Source: Ignavibacteriales bacterium
Lineage (GTDB): Bacteria > Bacteroidota > Ignavibacteria > Ignavibacteriales > Ignavibacteriaceae
Direction of reading: 5' to 3'
Assembly (NCBI GenBank): GCA_016707115.1
Contig: JADJIH010000021.1
Location: forward strand, 62,001 to 126,000
Length of the DNA stretch: 64,000 bases
In this document: in pieces, positions 17,486-27,112 of the stretch
How the letters are laid out: each line of letters starts with the position of its first letter
Position numbering within the stretch: the stretch's first letter is position 1
The notes under the pieces: model-generated
Told to the model about the DNA's origin: nothing
Seen by the model: the letters and a program-made list of their open reading frames with translations, nothing else
Databases searched by the model: none
Position numbers and translations under genes: made by a program

Positions 17486-20400
17486 TGTTCATTAATTCGA
17501 TTTTTTTGCCAAAAAATATTTCGGATCAAACTCTACCAGAAGGTATTGCCGGAAAAATTGGCAATTTTTCTCATTTATTTTCAAATGTTTTCCGTATTGT
17601 AAAAGATGAACAGGAAGGAACTGTTCCTTTTCAACTTGCAAATTTGTCACCGGAAGCAACATCAAATACACAATATGAAATATTAAAAGTTTCACTTCTT
17701 TCCGACAATAAATTAACTCTAGAGAATACAAACATTTCAATGATTGTTGCTGCTTTTCTATCTAAACTTAACCCTGGCGAGTTCACAGAAGAATTGGCAG
17801 ATGCCAATAAAGTTAAGGTTAATGAAAAGGTTCCTAAATATTTTTCTCTGAACAAGAATGAGTTTATTAAAGAAATAAAAAACATTATTGATTCTCTAAA
17901 AAATAGTGATACAAAAAGTTTAGAAAATATTGAGATATCACTTATTGCGAATGGACAATCGATTAAAATTAATCCTTTAACAACAAATATTGTTGATCTA
18001 GAAAATTGGGTAACTGAACAATTACAATCTAACACTGATTTCGAAATTCTTGTTAAAAGCGGACAGAAAAAATTAGCTGTTGATGTTGAACCGGTTAAAA
18101 ATGAAGTATCAAAAACTGAAAAACCAGTTGAAATAATTTCTACTAGCGATCAAGAAGTCAATGAAACAGAAATAAATCCTACTGTTAATAAATTGGTCGT
18201 AAGTTCTACATCATTTTCAAAAAATATATCATCTGAGGGAAGTATTTTATGAGCATCAATTAAAAGGCTTAAAACAGACTTATGTTAATACAAATGGACA
18301 AATAGTCAAACAAGAAGTTCCAACAATCCAATCTGGAATCAGTTCAACTCAATATATAAATTCTGAAAGAATTGATATAAGTAAAGAACCTCATTTAAAA
18401 GTGTTAACTAAAGAAATGAGAGCTGGGGCCGAATTACAATCAGATATTAATTCAAGTATAAAATCTGAACTAAATGAAATTTTAAAAAGTAATTATTCAA
18501 GTAATGGTAAAATAGAAACACCAAATACTTCTATTCCCAAAAGTGATTTGAAGAGTAAATCTGTTTCAGATAATCAAAGCGAGTCGGTTCCAAAGTCTGT
18601 AACATTTACAAAAAAGGAAAATGTTTTATCTGATTCGAACTTAACACTGAAAAAAGTAAGTTCAGAAAAATTTATTGATACAACTTTTAGTTCTTTAAAC
18701 AATGAAGTAAAAGTGCAACCTAAGTCATTGCAAACTGCGGAAAATGCAAAGAATCCAGAAACAGTCAAGCAAACTTCAGAAGTGGATGTTAAAGAGAGAA
18801 ATCAATCAGACAATAAGATAAGTGTTAAATCAAATCAGAAAATCAATTCAGTATTTGTAGAGAAAAATTCTGTTCAAGAAAAAGTTGTTTTAACGGATTT
18901 GATTGAGAAAGCAGAAGTAAAAGATATTAAGATAAATGTTCAAAATACTTCTAAAACTGTGCACATAAATTCACCAAAGATCCAGGATGTTTATCAACCG
19001 GAACTTAGTTCAGCTAAAGAAAATGTAACTAAGATTCTTGCCCCTGAATTAAATGTTGATATTAAGAAAGTATTATCAGTTGATCCGAAATTCAAACAAT
19101 CAAGCATTGAAAACACATCTAATAAAGCTGTTGATGCAGTTAAAGCTCAAAGCAATCCTAAGCTGAGAATTCAACAAGAACTTTTTGTTGAAAGTGAATT
19201 TGTTGAGAATGAAGAACCTGTTCTGATAAAAAATGAATCAATCAAAACAACAAATAGTAATCAACAAACTTTAAAAGAGAATATTGTTACTGGTTCAAGT
19301 GAAAAGATAAATATTGATAAAAGTAATTTAGAGCAAATCAAAAATCTTCCAAATGATTCATATAAAGCTAAACCTGAAGTGATTGTTAATCCTTTGGCAA
19401 AGAAAATAATCTCAACAGAAATTAAGATTTTAGAAAAAACAGTTGAGCAGAATAACTTTCCTTTAAAAGTAGTAGCTGAAACACAGAAAGCAAACATAAC
19501 TGATCCAGCTAAGGCAATTAATCAAGAAAATATTTTATCTAAATCAGTTTCTAAATTGGTTGATCAAAATCCTATTGATATTCTTAGTGGAAAAACCGTT
19601 AAGAAAGTTGTGAATGAGAACACTAAAGAAACCGTTACTCTTAGAGCAAATTTAAATCTTATAAATAAATCTGCAGAAAAATAGTGGTTAGTTCAACAAA
19701 TACTCCAGAGAAAAATACATCTAATCTAAAAGCAAAAGCTATTGTTGAAAATTTGAGAACGAGTTTGAAAGAATTTGCCAGTGATGATGTAAAGCAGGAA
19801 AGAGTATTAAATAATAAGTTTGAAAATAAAAATGTAAAAGTGGATTTTATTCAGCGACGAGTTTATTCACAAATTCCTCATCTTGAAGTTATGACAGCTG
19901 AAACTGAAGTAAAAAATGTAAAAAATTCTGTGTTGAATTTAGAGTCAAACAAGAATGAAATAACTCAGTCCGTTGATGAGCCTGTAAAATCAACACAAAA
20001 TAAGATTGAGCAAAACACAAAAAATGACAAACAGGTTTGGGTAAAAGTAAGTTTAGAAAAAAATGACAGTGAAACAGTAAGTGAAGCTAGAAAATCACCT
20101 AATCAACAGAACAGGATAACAATAGATACAAATAGCGATGGAATGAAAAAGGATTTTGATCAGAATAACTTTTCAGAAAAAGAATCTCATGAGAGTCCAA
20201 AGCAAAAACCACAAGTAGTACAAGTTGAAGCTTCTCAGAACACAGAAATGAAGACTGTTAATCAGAATACTTCTACTCAACAGGATTTTACAGCAGGTCT
20301 TAAAACAGAAATTAAGACTGAAAGCAATCCTTTCAAATCGGCCTTTAATACTGAAGAGACAAAGGCTGGTTCCAGAGCTGCTGAAATGATTGAAAAAGTA

Positions 20401-20805
20401 AAAGTTATTTCATCCGGTGAGATGATCAGAGAAATTTCTAAAGTTTTGGAAACCGGTGAAAAGCAGTCAATCGTATTAAGACTTGTTCCTAAAGAGCTTG
20501 GTTCAGTAAAAATTATACTCGATACAATTGACAATGTTCTTACAGCAAAAGTGGAAGTTGAAAATGAAACGGTTGGACATATTGTTAGAAATAATGTTGA
20601 ACAGTTGAAGCATAATCTTATGCAAAGCGGTGTGAATGTAAATTCGATTAACATCTCTTATCATAACTCTGATCAGAAGCAGCAGGGATTTAATAATCAG
20701 AAAAGAAAAAATTCGGGATCGCTACCGGAGAATGATATAGAAGAAGTTGATGAATCGATAGTTAGTAAAAAAATGGGTTACAACACTTATGAATATTTGG
20801 CCTAG
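17482..20805 (+). CDS. fliK: flagellar hook-length control protein FliK, interrupted by two frameshifts
   Basis: Three consecutive open frames (to 18252, about 18236-19683, and 19684-20805) make one continuous protein if one T is added in the run 18245-18248 and one A in the run 19677-19681. No stop intervenes in the bridging frames, and composition (Ser/Asn/Lys/Glu-rich, low complexity) is the same throughout. The C-terminal domain (20400-20670) is the FliK Flg_hook domain: EKQSIVLRLVPKELGSVKII, then VNSINISYHN. FliK is the secreted ruler that sets hook length and switches export specificity. At roughly 1100 residues the repaired protein would be much longer than the about 400 residues of enteric FliK, implying either a long ruler or extended disordered spacer. 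Confidence 0.85.
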
Positions 20806-20810
20806 GAGAT

Positions 20811-21497
20811 ATGATGGTTGATGGATTATCAAATATAGGTAGTGGTTATGGAGCGGGCAGTATAACAAATGGTACAGCTATGGGAAAAGAAGATTTTCTA
20901 AAGCTGATGCTTGCTCAATTGCAAAATCAGGATCCAATGAGTCCAATGGAAGGAACTGAGTTTGCATCGCAATTAGCACAGTTTACATCTCTGGAGCAAC
21001 TGATCAATCTTAACGAATCAATGGACACGAGCATAAACGCAAATTATTTTCTATCTCAATCTATAAACAATACACTGGCAGCAACACTCATCGGCAAAGA
21101 AGTTAAACTTAGCGGAAGCTCATTCCAGCACAACGGGCAGGAAAGCACAACTCTTGGTTATAATTTAAGTACCACAGCAAGCAGTGTAACTGTTAAAATC
21201 TATAATGAAACAGGACAATTAGTAAAAACTATAGAAAATGCTCCGAAAAATTCCGGAGACAATAAACTTATTTGGGATTTTACCGATAATGAAGGTAATA
21301 GTGTAGCTCAGGGGAGATACACTTTTAAAGTTGAACCAAAAGATGCTGAAAGTAACTTGATGTCTTTTTCAACTTATGTTCTTGGAAAAATTGAAGGAGT
21401 AAAGTTTACAGAAAACGGCACGATGCTGGTTGTAAACGGAGCTCATTATAATCTTTCGGATATAATGGAAATTTATAACTCAGATGATGAAGGATAA
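20811..21497 (+). CDS. flgD: flagellar hook capping protein FlgD
   Basis: FlgD is the scaffold on which hook subunits polymerise. The N-terminal signature MGKEDFLKLMLAQLQNQDPM followed by SPMEGTEFASQLAQFTSLEQ is diagnostic. The C-terminal half (about 95-200) is the FlgD Ig-like and tudor region with VKIYNETGQLVKTIENAPKN and DNEGNSVAQGRYTFKVEP. Two adjacent ATGs exist at 20811 and 20814; AGGAG at 20804-20808 has the better spacing to the second. Length (about 228) is normal. It sits between fliK and the TIGR02530-type gene, as usual. Confidence 0.96.
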   Translation: MMVDGLSNIGSGYGAGSITNGTAMGKEDFLKLMLAQLQNQDPMSPMEGTEFASQLAQFTSLEQLINLNESMDTSINANYFLSQSINNTLAATLIGKEVKLSGSSFQHNGQESTTLGYNLSTTASSVTVKIYNETGQLVKTIENAPKNSGDNKLIWDFTDNEGNSVAQGRYTFKVEPKDAESNLMSFSTYVLGKIEGVKFTENGTMLVVNGAHYNLSDIMEIYNSDDEG

Positions 21498-21502
21498 AAC
21501 AA

Positions 21503-21877
21503 ATGCCGGAAATTAATGGAATAAGCGTTCCGTTTGTTCCCATTGGCGATTACAACGGAAACAATCCCAGGATAAAAAGTCCAGGTGATAGTTTTGAATC
21601 AATCTTTCAGAAAGAACTGGAGAAAGTAAAATTTTCTTCACACGCTTTAAAAAGATTGGAAGAAAGAAATATTGAACTAAGTGATGACGAGATGTCTAAA
21701 ATCAATACTGCCGTTGATAGAGCAGAATTGAAAGGATCTAAAGATTCACTGGTAATGATGAACTCAACAGCGTTCATCGTCAACATTCCGAATAGAACAG
21801 TTATTACTGCTATGCCGATTGCGGACAGCAAGGAAAACGTTTTTACGAATATTGACAGCGTAGTTTTTGCAGTATAA
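21503..21877 (+). CDS. flagellar operon protein, TIGR02530 family
   Basis: A 124-residue soluble protein with the core FSSHALKRLEERNIELSDDE and the following VMMNSTAFIVNIPNRTVITA. This matches, from memory, the small conserved flagellar operon family TIGR02530, found between flgD and flgE in many bacteria. Its function is not established. The C-terminal part reads like a short beta hairpin with a conserved N-x-R-T-V-I-T-A segment. It lies 5 bp after flgD and is followed by the structured leader of flgE. Confidence 0.8.
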   Translation: MPEINGISVPFVPIGDYNGNNPRIKSPGDSFESIFQKELEKVKFSSHALKRLEERNIELSDDEMSKINTAVDRAELKGSKDSLVMMNSTAFIVNIPNRTVITAMPIADSKENVFTNIDSVVFAV

Positions 21878-21897
21878 ATAAAAAATTAATTAACTAC

Positions 21898-21973
21898 GGG
21901 CGGGACCTTCCAAGGACGCCCAGTTCAACTGACTGACTGAAGTTGAACGATTAGAACTAAAAACCTTAGGAGG
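21898..21973 (+). promoter_or_regulatory. structured leader before flgE with two hairpins and strong Shine-Dalgarno
   Basis: The 101-bp gap between the TIGR02530-type gene and flgE holds an outer stem GGGCG (21898-21902) with CGCCC (21917-21921). It also holds a perfect 8-bp stem GTTCAACT (21923-21930) with AGTTGAAC (21941-21948) around the loop GACTGACTGA, and an unusually strong AGGAGG (21968-21973) five bases before the ATG. Several GGA triplets occur, including CAAGGA and the Shine-Dalgarno itself. GGA in such context is what CsrA binds, and csrA is encoded downstream in this cluster. Structure is seen; the regulatory role is inferred. Confidence 0.5.
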
Positions 21974-21978
21974 TTAAA

Positions 21979-23612
21979 ATGTCTCTTATAAATTCTCTTT
22001 TCTCTGGTGTTTCCGGTCTTCGCAACCATCAAGCAATGATGGATGTAATTAGCAACAATATTGCTAACGTAAATACAATAGGTTATAAAGGATCACGAAT
22101 TACATTTAGTGATACTTTTAACAAAGTTGTTCGCTACGGTTCTAACCCAACAGAAACCGGTGGCGGAACCAATACATTTCAAATCGGCCTTGGAATGAAA
22201 ATGAATTCAATTGATCGTAATTGGACTCAAGGTACATTCGAAGGAACCGGTACAACTACAGATCTTGCTCTTCAAGGAAAAGGTTTATTTGTTTTAGATA
22301 ATAACGGCGAAAGATTTTATTCCAGAGCCGGTGCATTTATTTTTGATGCAGAGGGCAGATTAGTAAACTCATCCAACGGTGCAATTGTACAAGGTAAAGT
22401 TGCAAATGCAGAAGGACAGGTTCCTCCCGGAAATTATCTTGAAGATATTATTATTGATTCTAACCTAAGATTACCAGCGGTTGCAACTACTGATATTTCC
22501 TGGGGTGGCAATTTAGATAGCTCCTCAAGTCTTACCAGATCTGAAGAATATTTACAAACAGGAAATATTAACTCTGCATTGCTGGTAGGTGAATCTGCAA
22601 CAGATTCAAATACAATATATGATGAAAACGGTAACGCATATTCATTTGAGGTTACATATACAAAAACAGCCGCAGATACTTACGATATGACATATCAATT
22701 AACAGATTCTTCAGGTACCGCAGTAGCTGGCCCAACAACAGCTGTAGTAGTTTTGATCCTGTAACAGGTAATATGCAGACAGTAAATGGAGCAGCACCTG
22801 CTGCAATCGGAATTACAAATGCAACATTAGGCATCAACTTTAATTTTGATCCAACAGATGTTACACAAACAGCAAATTCAAATTCATTAGCTTCAAACGT
22901 TGATGATAACCGTGATGCTACAATTGTAACAGGCTCTGTAACAATATTCGATTCATTGGGATCAGCACATACTCTAACATTAAAGTTTACAAAGACTTCT
23001 AACAATAACTGGAACTGGAGTACAAGTGTTCCTGCTGCTGATGGTACACTTTCAGGAAACACGGGAACGATATCATTTAATCCTGATGGTTCTATCAATG
23101 CAATATCTCCAAATCCTCCGGTTGTTACATTCACACCAACAGGTGGTGCAAGTTCTCAGAACGTAGTTTTAAGTCTGGGCGATAACTTTACCGGTATCAC
23201 TCAAACATCATCAAGTTCTGTTGTGTCTGCATTAACACAAAACGGTTCTTCTGCAGCATCATTGTCAAACATAAACATTGATCAATACGGATATATAGTT
23301 GGTGTGTTCTCTAACGGTCAATCAAGACAACTTGCACAGATACTTGTTGCAACATTCCCGAACTTAAACGGAATGATAAGTGTTGGTGATAATATGTTTA
23401 CAGTTTCTGCAAACACAGGCGATCCATTGATTGGTGCACCTGGTGAATCAACCGGCACAACAATTCAATCAGGCGCACTTGAACAATCTAATGTGGATTT
23501 ATCAGAAGAGTTTACAAGAATGATTGTGGCGCAAAGAGGATTCCAATCCAGCGCTAGAATTGTAACCGTATCAGATACATTGTTACAGGAAATAACAAAC
23601 TTAGTTAGATAG
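21979..23612 (+). CDS. flgE: flagellar hook protein FlgE, interrupted by a frameshift
   Basis: Two adjacent open frames (21979-22764 and 22752-23612) join into one hook protein of about 544 residues if one T is added in the run 22751-22754, restoring AVVVFDPVTGNMQTVNG. N-terminal signature: SLINSLFSGVSGLRNHQAMM and NIANVNTIGYKGSRITF. C-terminal signature: NVDLSEEFTRMIVAQRGFQS. The middle holds two hook D2-like repeats (YDENGNAYSFEVTYTKTAAD and TIFDSLGSAHTLTLKFTKTS). FlgE polymerises into the hook joining rod and filament. It is preceded by a structured leader and followed by a strong terminator, so it ends this operon. Confidence 0.93.
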
Positions 23613-23635
23613 TTAGTAAGAGATAGTAGTTAATG

Positions 23636-23661
23636 AAGGGAGCTGAACAAGCTCCCTTTTT
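23636..23661 (+). terminator. rho-independent terminator after flgE
   Basis: A 9-bp perfect stem (AAGGGAGCT at 23636-23644 and AGCTCCCTT at 23650-23658) with loop GAACA, ending in five T (23657-23661). It lies 24 bp after the flgE stop and separates this operon from fliL. Confidence 0.9.
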
Positions 23662-23735
23662 ATTCAGGTGCATAATATTAACCACAAAATCTTTTCTTTT
23701 TAGCTTCTTTTCTCAATTTCCACCCAAATCTTCAA

Positions 23736-23751
23736 TGGCATATCGGTTGCA
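23736..23751 (+). promoter_or_regulatory. sigma-54 (-24/-12) promoter for fliL operon
   Basis: TGGCATATCGGTTGCA matches the sigma-54 consensus TGGCAC-N5-TTGCW at all positions but one (T for C in the -24 element). It has exactly ten bases between GG and GC. It lies between the flgE terminator and fliL, where a promoter is needed. The predicted start near 23762 leaves only a few bases of leader before the fliL ATG at 23766. Confidence 0.7.
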
Positions 23752-23765
23752 ACTGACTAACCATT

Positions 23766-24335
23766 ATGGCAGAAGAAAAAACAAATACACCCCCGGAAAT
23801 AATTAAAGCGGAAAAAAAACCGTCAATGTTCAATCCAAAAGTATTAATGATTGGTTTACCAATTTTTATTGTGCAATTGGTAGCAGTTTATTTTATAACT
23901 GCAAATGTTCTTTTATCCAGCGGACAATCGGGTCCGGTAAAAGATGAAAATCAAACAGAGGAACATTCTGAAGAACCCACTGGAGGACATTCCGGCGAAA
24001 CCGAAGAAGGAAAAACTTCTGAAAGCGGTGAAAGCGGATTAATATTTTCTGTTGATGATATGATTGTTAATCCCGCACAAACAAACGGTAAAATGCTTTT
24101 ACTTGCAAGCTTGGGTCTTGCGGTTGAAAATGAAGAATCCAAAAAAGTGATGGAGGAAAAGCAAGTTATAGTTAAGGATGCTATCATAAGTGTTTTATCA
24201 AGTAAAAATGTAACGCAACTTGGCAGCTCTACCTACAGAGATACATTAAAAACAGAGATTCTAAAAAACCTAGCTGTTCAAATGCCCGGATCAAAAGTAA
24301 ACAATATTTATTTCAGCAAATTTATCATTCAGTAA
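23766..24335 (+). CDS. fliL: flagellar basal body-associated protein FliL
   Basis: FliL is a single-pass inner-membrane protein that rings and supports the stators. This 189-residue protein has a short cytoplasmic N-terminus, a membrane helix (about 23-47), a Glu/Gly/Ser-rich linker (about 55-85) and the FliL domain: IFSVDDMIVNPAQTNGKMLL and a conserved C-terminal end VNNIYFSKFIIQ. Length and order before fliM-fliN are typical. It is the first gene after a terminator and a strong sigma-54 promoter match, so it likely opens the fliL-flhG operon. Confidence 0.93.
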   Translation: MAEEKTNTPPEIIKAEKKPSMFNPKVLMIGLPIFIVQLVAVYFITANVLLSSGQSGPVKDENQTEEHSEEPTGGHSGETEEGKTSESGESGLIFSVDDMIVNPAQTNGKMLLLASLGLAVENEESKKVMEEKQVIVKDAIISVLSSKNVTQLGSSTYRDTLKTEILKNLAVQMPGSKVNNIYFSKFIIQ

Positions 24336-24348
24336 TCGAACGTAAATT

Positions 24349-25323
24349 ATGTCAGAAGTTTTATCACAATCCGAAATAGATGCGCTGTTACAGAACGGTG
24401 GAGAAAGTCTTCCGCAAATACAGGTTGAAGATGAAGTAATCCCCTATGATTTTAGATTACCAAACAGAATTTCTAAAACTCAATTAAGAACAATCAGAAA
24501 CATCCACGAAAATTTTGCAGAAAGTTTAAGTTCATTTCTTGTAACAAAACTTCAGACTGTTGTAAATATAAAAGTTAACAGTATTGATCAGATTTATTAT
24601 TCAGAATATGTGCTTTCTGTTCCTAACCCGGCTTGCCTGTACACGTTCCAGATAAAGAATACAGACATAAAGGGAATATTAGAACTCAATGCTGATTTAG
24701 CATTAACGCTTGTTGATAGATTACTCGGCGGAAATGGTTCAAGCAAAAAGCAGAGCAACAACATTACTCTTATTGAACAAAAAGTACTGAGTGTAATTGT
24801 TGAAAAAGTAATGATGGATTTGAAAAAGACCTGGCAGATTATTGATAATATGGATTTTATAGTTGATCACTTTGAGCCGGATATTGATTTTGTTCAGTTA
24901 ACATCACCTAATGAATCTGTACTGCTTATATCGTTTGAGTTTTCATTCGGTGAAGAATCTTATTTAATGAACTTATGTTTTGCAACATTTGCTTTTGATT
25001 CGATACTTGCAAAAATGTCTTCACAGAAATTATCATCATCAAGACCAACAAAAAATCAGGGAAGAACAACCAAAGATATTTTAAGCAAACATTTAAATCA
25101 TACTTACGTTCCTGTTACTGTAGAGCTTGGTAAATCTTCGATATCTATAATTGATCTTTCAGAACTTAAAAAAGGTGATGTAATAGTTTTAGATAATAAG
25201 ATACACGATGAACACGTTATAAGAGTTTATAATAAAGTATTGTTTTATGGTCATCCGGGAATATCAAACAACCATAAAGCAGTTAAAATCACAAAAAATT
25301 TATTAAACAATAATTCACACTAA
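24349..25323 (+). CDS. fliM: flagellar motor switch protein FliM
   Basis: FliM forms the wall of the C ring and receives CheY-P. The N-terminus carries the CheY-docking peptide LSQSEIDALL (residues 5-14). The middle CheC-like domain follows (from YDFRLPNRISKTQLRTIRNI), with the conserved LELNADLALTLVDRLLGGNG. The C-terminal SpoA/FliN-like domain (about 255-320) ends the protein. The 324-residue length is standard. fliN follows by 12 bp. The N-terminal peptide matters because near-copies of it close the CheZ-type protein of this window. Confidence 0.97.
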   Translation: MSEVLSQSEIDALLQNGGESLPQIQVEDEVIPYDFRLPNRISKTQLRTIRNIHENFAESLSSFLVTKLQTVVNIKVNSIDQIYYSEYVLSVPNPACLYTFQIKNTDIKGILELNADLALTLVDRLLGGNGSSKKQSNNITLIEQKVLSVIVEKVMMDLKKTWQIIDNMDFIVDHFEPDIDFVQLTSPNESVLLISFEFSFGEESYLMNLCFATFAFDSILAKMSSQKLSSSRPTKNQGRTTKDILSKHLNHTYVPVTVELGKSSISIIDLSELKKGDVIVLDNKIHDEHVIRVYNKVLFYGHPGISNNHKAVKITKNLLNNNSH

Positions 25324-25335
25324 GGAAAGTCTGCG

Positions 25336-25737
25336 ATGGAAGAAACATTAAAACAGGGGGAAGAATCGTTGAAGGATTATGAAAGCTCTAACAAAGATGG
25401 AAGAAGCGGCAAAGTTAAATCAATAAGTGAAGCAGAACTTCCAGAGTTTGAGGAATCAAGATTCAGTGGAAATGACTCAATGGAGAAGTTGAACTTCCTT
25501 AAGGATCTGCAGTTAAGTATTTATATAGAACTTGGCAGAACGCAAATGCAGATTAAAGAGATATTAGAACTTGAGCGCGGTTATGTAATTGAACTTGATA
25601 AACTGGCAAGCGAACCGGTAGATATTTTTGTAAACAACAAGAAAATTGCCGAAGGTGAAGTTGTTGTAATTGATAAACATTTTGGAATCAGAATTGTAAA
25701 TCTTGTTGATGTATCAAACCGGTTAAAGGCAATTTAA
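25336..25737 (+). CDS. fliN: flagellar motor switch protein FliN
   Basis: FliN makes up the base of the C ring and docks FliH. The 133-residue protein has a polar variable N-terminal half (about 1-50) and the SpoA domain (about 55-133) with DLQLSIYIELGRTQMQIKEI and VDIFVNNKKIAEGEVVVIDK, a typical FliN pattern. It lacks the EIDALL-type CheY peptide that some FliN/FliY proteins carry. It lies between fliM (12 bp) and fliO (2 bp). Confidence 0.96.
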   Translation: MEETLKQGEESLKDYESSNKDGRSGKVKSISEAELPEFEESRFSGNDSMEKLNFLKDLQLSIYIELGRTQMQIKEILELERGYVIELDKLASEPVDIFVNNKKIAEGEVVVIDKHFGIRIVNLVDVSNRLKAI

Positions 25738-25739
25738 TT

Positions 25740-26072
25740 ATGTCATTTTTCGAAATTGTAAAATTAATTTTTCCGCTTTTACTAATCTGTCTAATGCTTT
25801 ACGGATTACTTGTATTCGTAAAACGATATTCATTTAAGCGTGGCGGTAATGCATTGCTGGATATAAAGGTAATCAACAACCAGATGATAATGCCGAAAAA
25901 ATTTTTATCAGTTGTAAAAGTAAAAGACAAACTTTTAATTCTTGGCGTAAGTGAAAACAATATAACTCTATTAAAAGAGATCGATGCTGATGAATCCGAT
26001 GTAATGAATGAAGCATACGCAAACCCGAATCAGGGATTTGCTGATATATTCAAAAAATTTCTTCCCAAATGA
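25740..26072 (+). CDS. fliO: flagellar biosynthesis protein FliO
   Basis: FliO is a small membrane chaperone for assembly of the FliP export-gate pore. The protein is 110 residues with one N-terminal membrane helix (about 7-27) and a short cytoplasmic domain (LLDIKVINNQMIMPKKFLSV, then KLLILGVSENNITLLKEI), the usual FliO pattern of beta strands. Sequence conservation in this family is low, but size, topology and position between fliN and fliP are diagnostic. Its stop overlaps the fliP ATG (ATGA). Confidence 0.88.
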   Translation: MSFFEIVKLIFPLLLICLMLYGLLVFVKRYSFKRGGNALLDIKVINNQMIMPKKFLSVVKVKDKLLILGVSENNITLLKEIDADESDVMNEAYANPNQGFADIFKKFLPK

Positions 26073-26842
26073 AAAACAAAAATCTTTATATAATTTTTAT
26101 ACTTCTTATTGTATTTGCATCAGCTAACTTTGCCCAGCAGACACAGCAAACGCAAAGTCTTTCTTTTCCATTGCCAAAGCTTGATGTGCAGGTAGGAAGT
26201 TCTGATAATCCACAAGATGTTTCAGTAACATTACAAATTTTGTTGTTGATGACCATTCTTGCGTTGGCGCCATCTATAATGATTATGACAACTGCTTATT
26301 TAAGAATAATCATTGTGTTCCATTTTCTTAAAAGTGCACTCGGCACCCAGCAAATGCCACCAGGACAGCTATTAGCCGGTGTTGCACTTTTTGTTACTTT
26401 TTTTGTGATGGCGCCGACCTGGAATAAAGTTAACGAAGAAGCTTTAAAGCCTTTGATGGATGAAAAGATAACAACTGAGGAAGCGTACAACAAAGGTATA
26501 GAACCAATCAGAGAATTTATGTTCCGGAATGTAAGAGATGAAGATCTTGGTCTTTTTATTTCACTCGCAAATATGAAAAGGCCAGATAATAGATCTGAAC
26601 TTCCGACTTATATTGTTATTCCAGCTTTTGTTATAAGTGAATTGAGAACAGGATTTATAATCGGATTCTTTTTGTTCATTCCGTTTTTAATGGTAGATAT
26701 GATAATATCGAGTATCCTAATGTCAATGGGTATGATGATGCTTCCGCCAATGCTTGTATCACTTCCATTTAAAATTTTATTATTCATTCTTGTTGATGGA
26801 TGGAATTTAATTATAGGATCAGTTGTAAGGAGTTTTGCATAA
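26069..26842 (+). CDS. fliP: flagellar export gate protein FliP
   Basis: FliP is the main subunit of the export gate core. The protein (257 residues) starts with a cleavable-type signal peptide (about 1-22, ending FAQQ), as seen in other FliP. The family signatures are ILALAPSIMIMTTAYLRIII and FHFLKSALGTQQMPPGQLLA, and SELRTGFIIGFFLFIPFLMV further on. Four membrane helices are visible. It follows fliO with a 4-bp overlap and is directly followed by fliQ. Confidence 0.97.
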   Translation: MKNKNLYIIFILLIVFASANFAQQTQQTQSLSFPLPKLDVQVGSSDNPQDVSVTLQILLLMTILALAPSIMIMTTAYLRIIIVFHFLKSALGTQQMPPGQLLAGVALFVTFFVMAPTWNKVNEEALKPLMDEKITTEEAYNKGIEPIREFMFRNVRDEDLGLFISLANMKRPDNRSELPTYIVIPAFVISELRTGFIIGFFLFIPFLMVDMIISSILMSMGMMMLPPMLVSLPFKILLFILVDGWNLIIGSVVRSFA

Positions 26843-27112
26843 ATGACCGAAGAATTACTTGTTGAGATTTTGAAAGATGCATTTACAACTGCCTTTATAA
26901 TTCTTCTGCCAATTCTTGCTGTTGCAATGTTTGTTGGAATTGTTGTTTCGATATTTCAAGCAGCAACATCAATACAGGAAATGACACTTACCTTTGTTCC
27001 GAAAATATTTTTTACTGTTTTAACAATTGTTGTTCTATTACCGTGGATAATAGACACGTTAGTAACGTTTACTGAAAAATACTTCACGATGTTCATTACA
27101 CTGGTAAGATGA
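26843..27112 (+). CDS. fliQ: flagellar export gate protein FliQ
   Basis: FliQ packs around the FliP/FliR pore. This 89-residue protein has two membrane helices (about 16-40 and 53-77) and the family motif VGIVVSIFQAATSIQEMTLT, followed by FVPKIFFTVLTIVVLLPWII. Size and motif are standard. It directly abuts fliP and overlaps fliR by 4 bp (ATGA). Confidence 0.97.
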   Translation: MTEELLVEILKDAFTTAFIILLPILAVAMFVGIVVSIFQAATSIQEMTLTFVPKIFFTVLTIVVLLPWIIDTLVTFTEKYFTMFITLVR

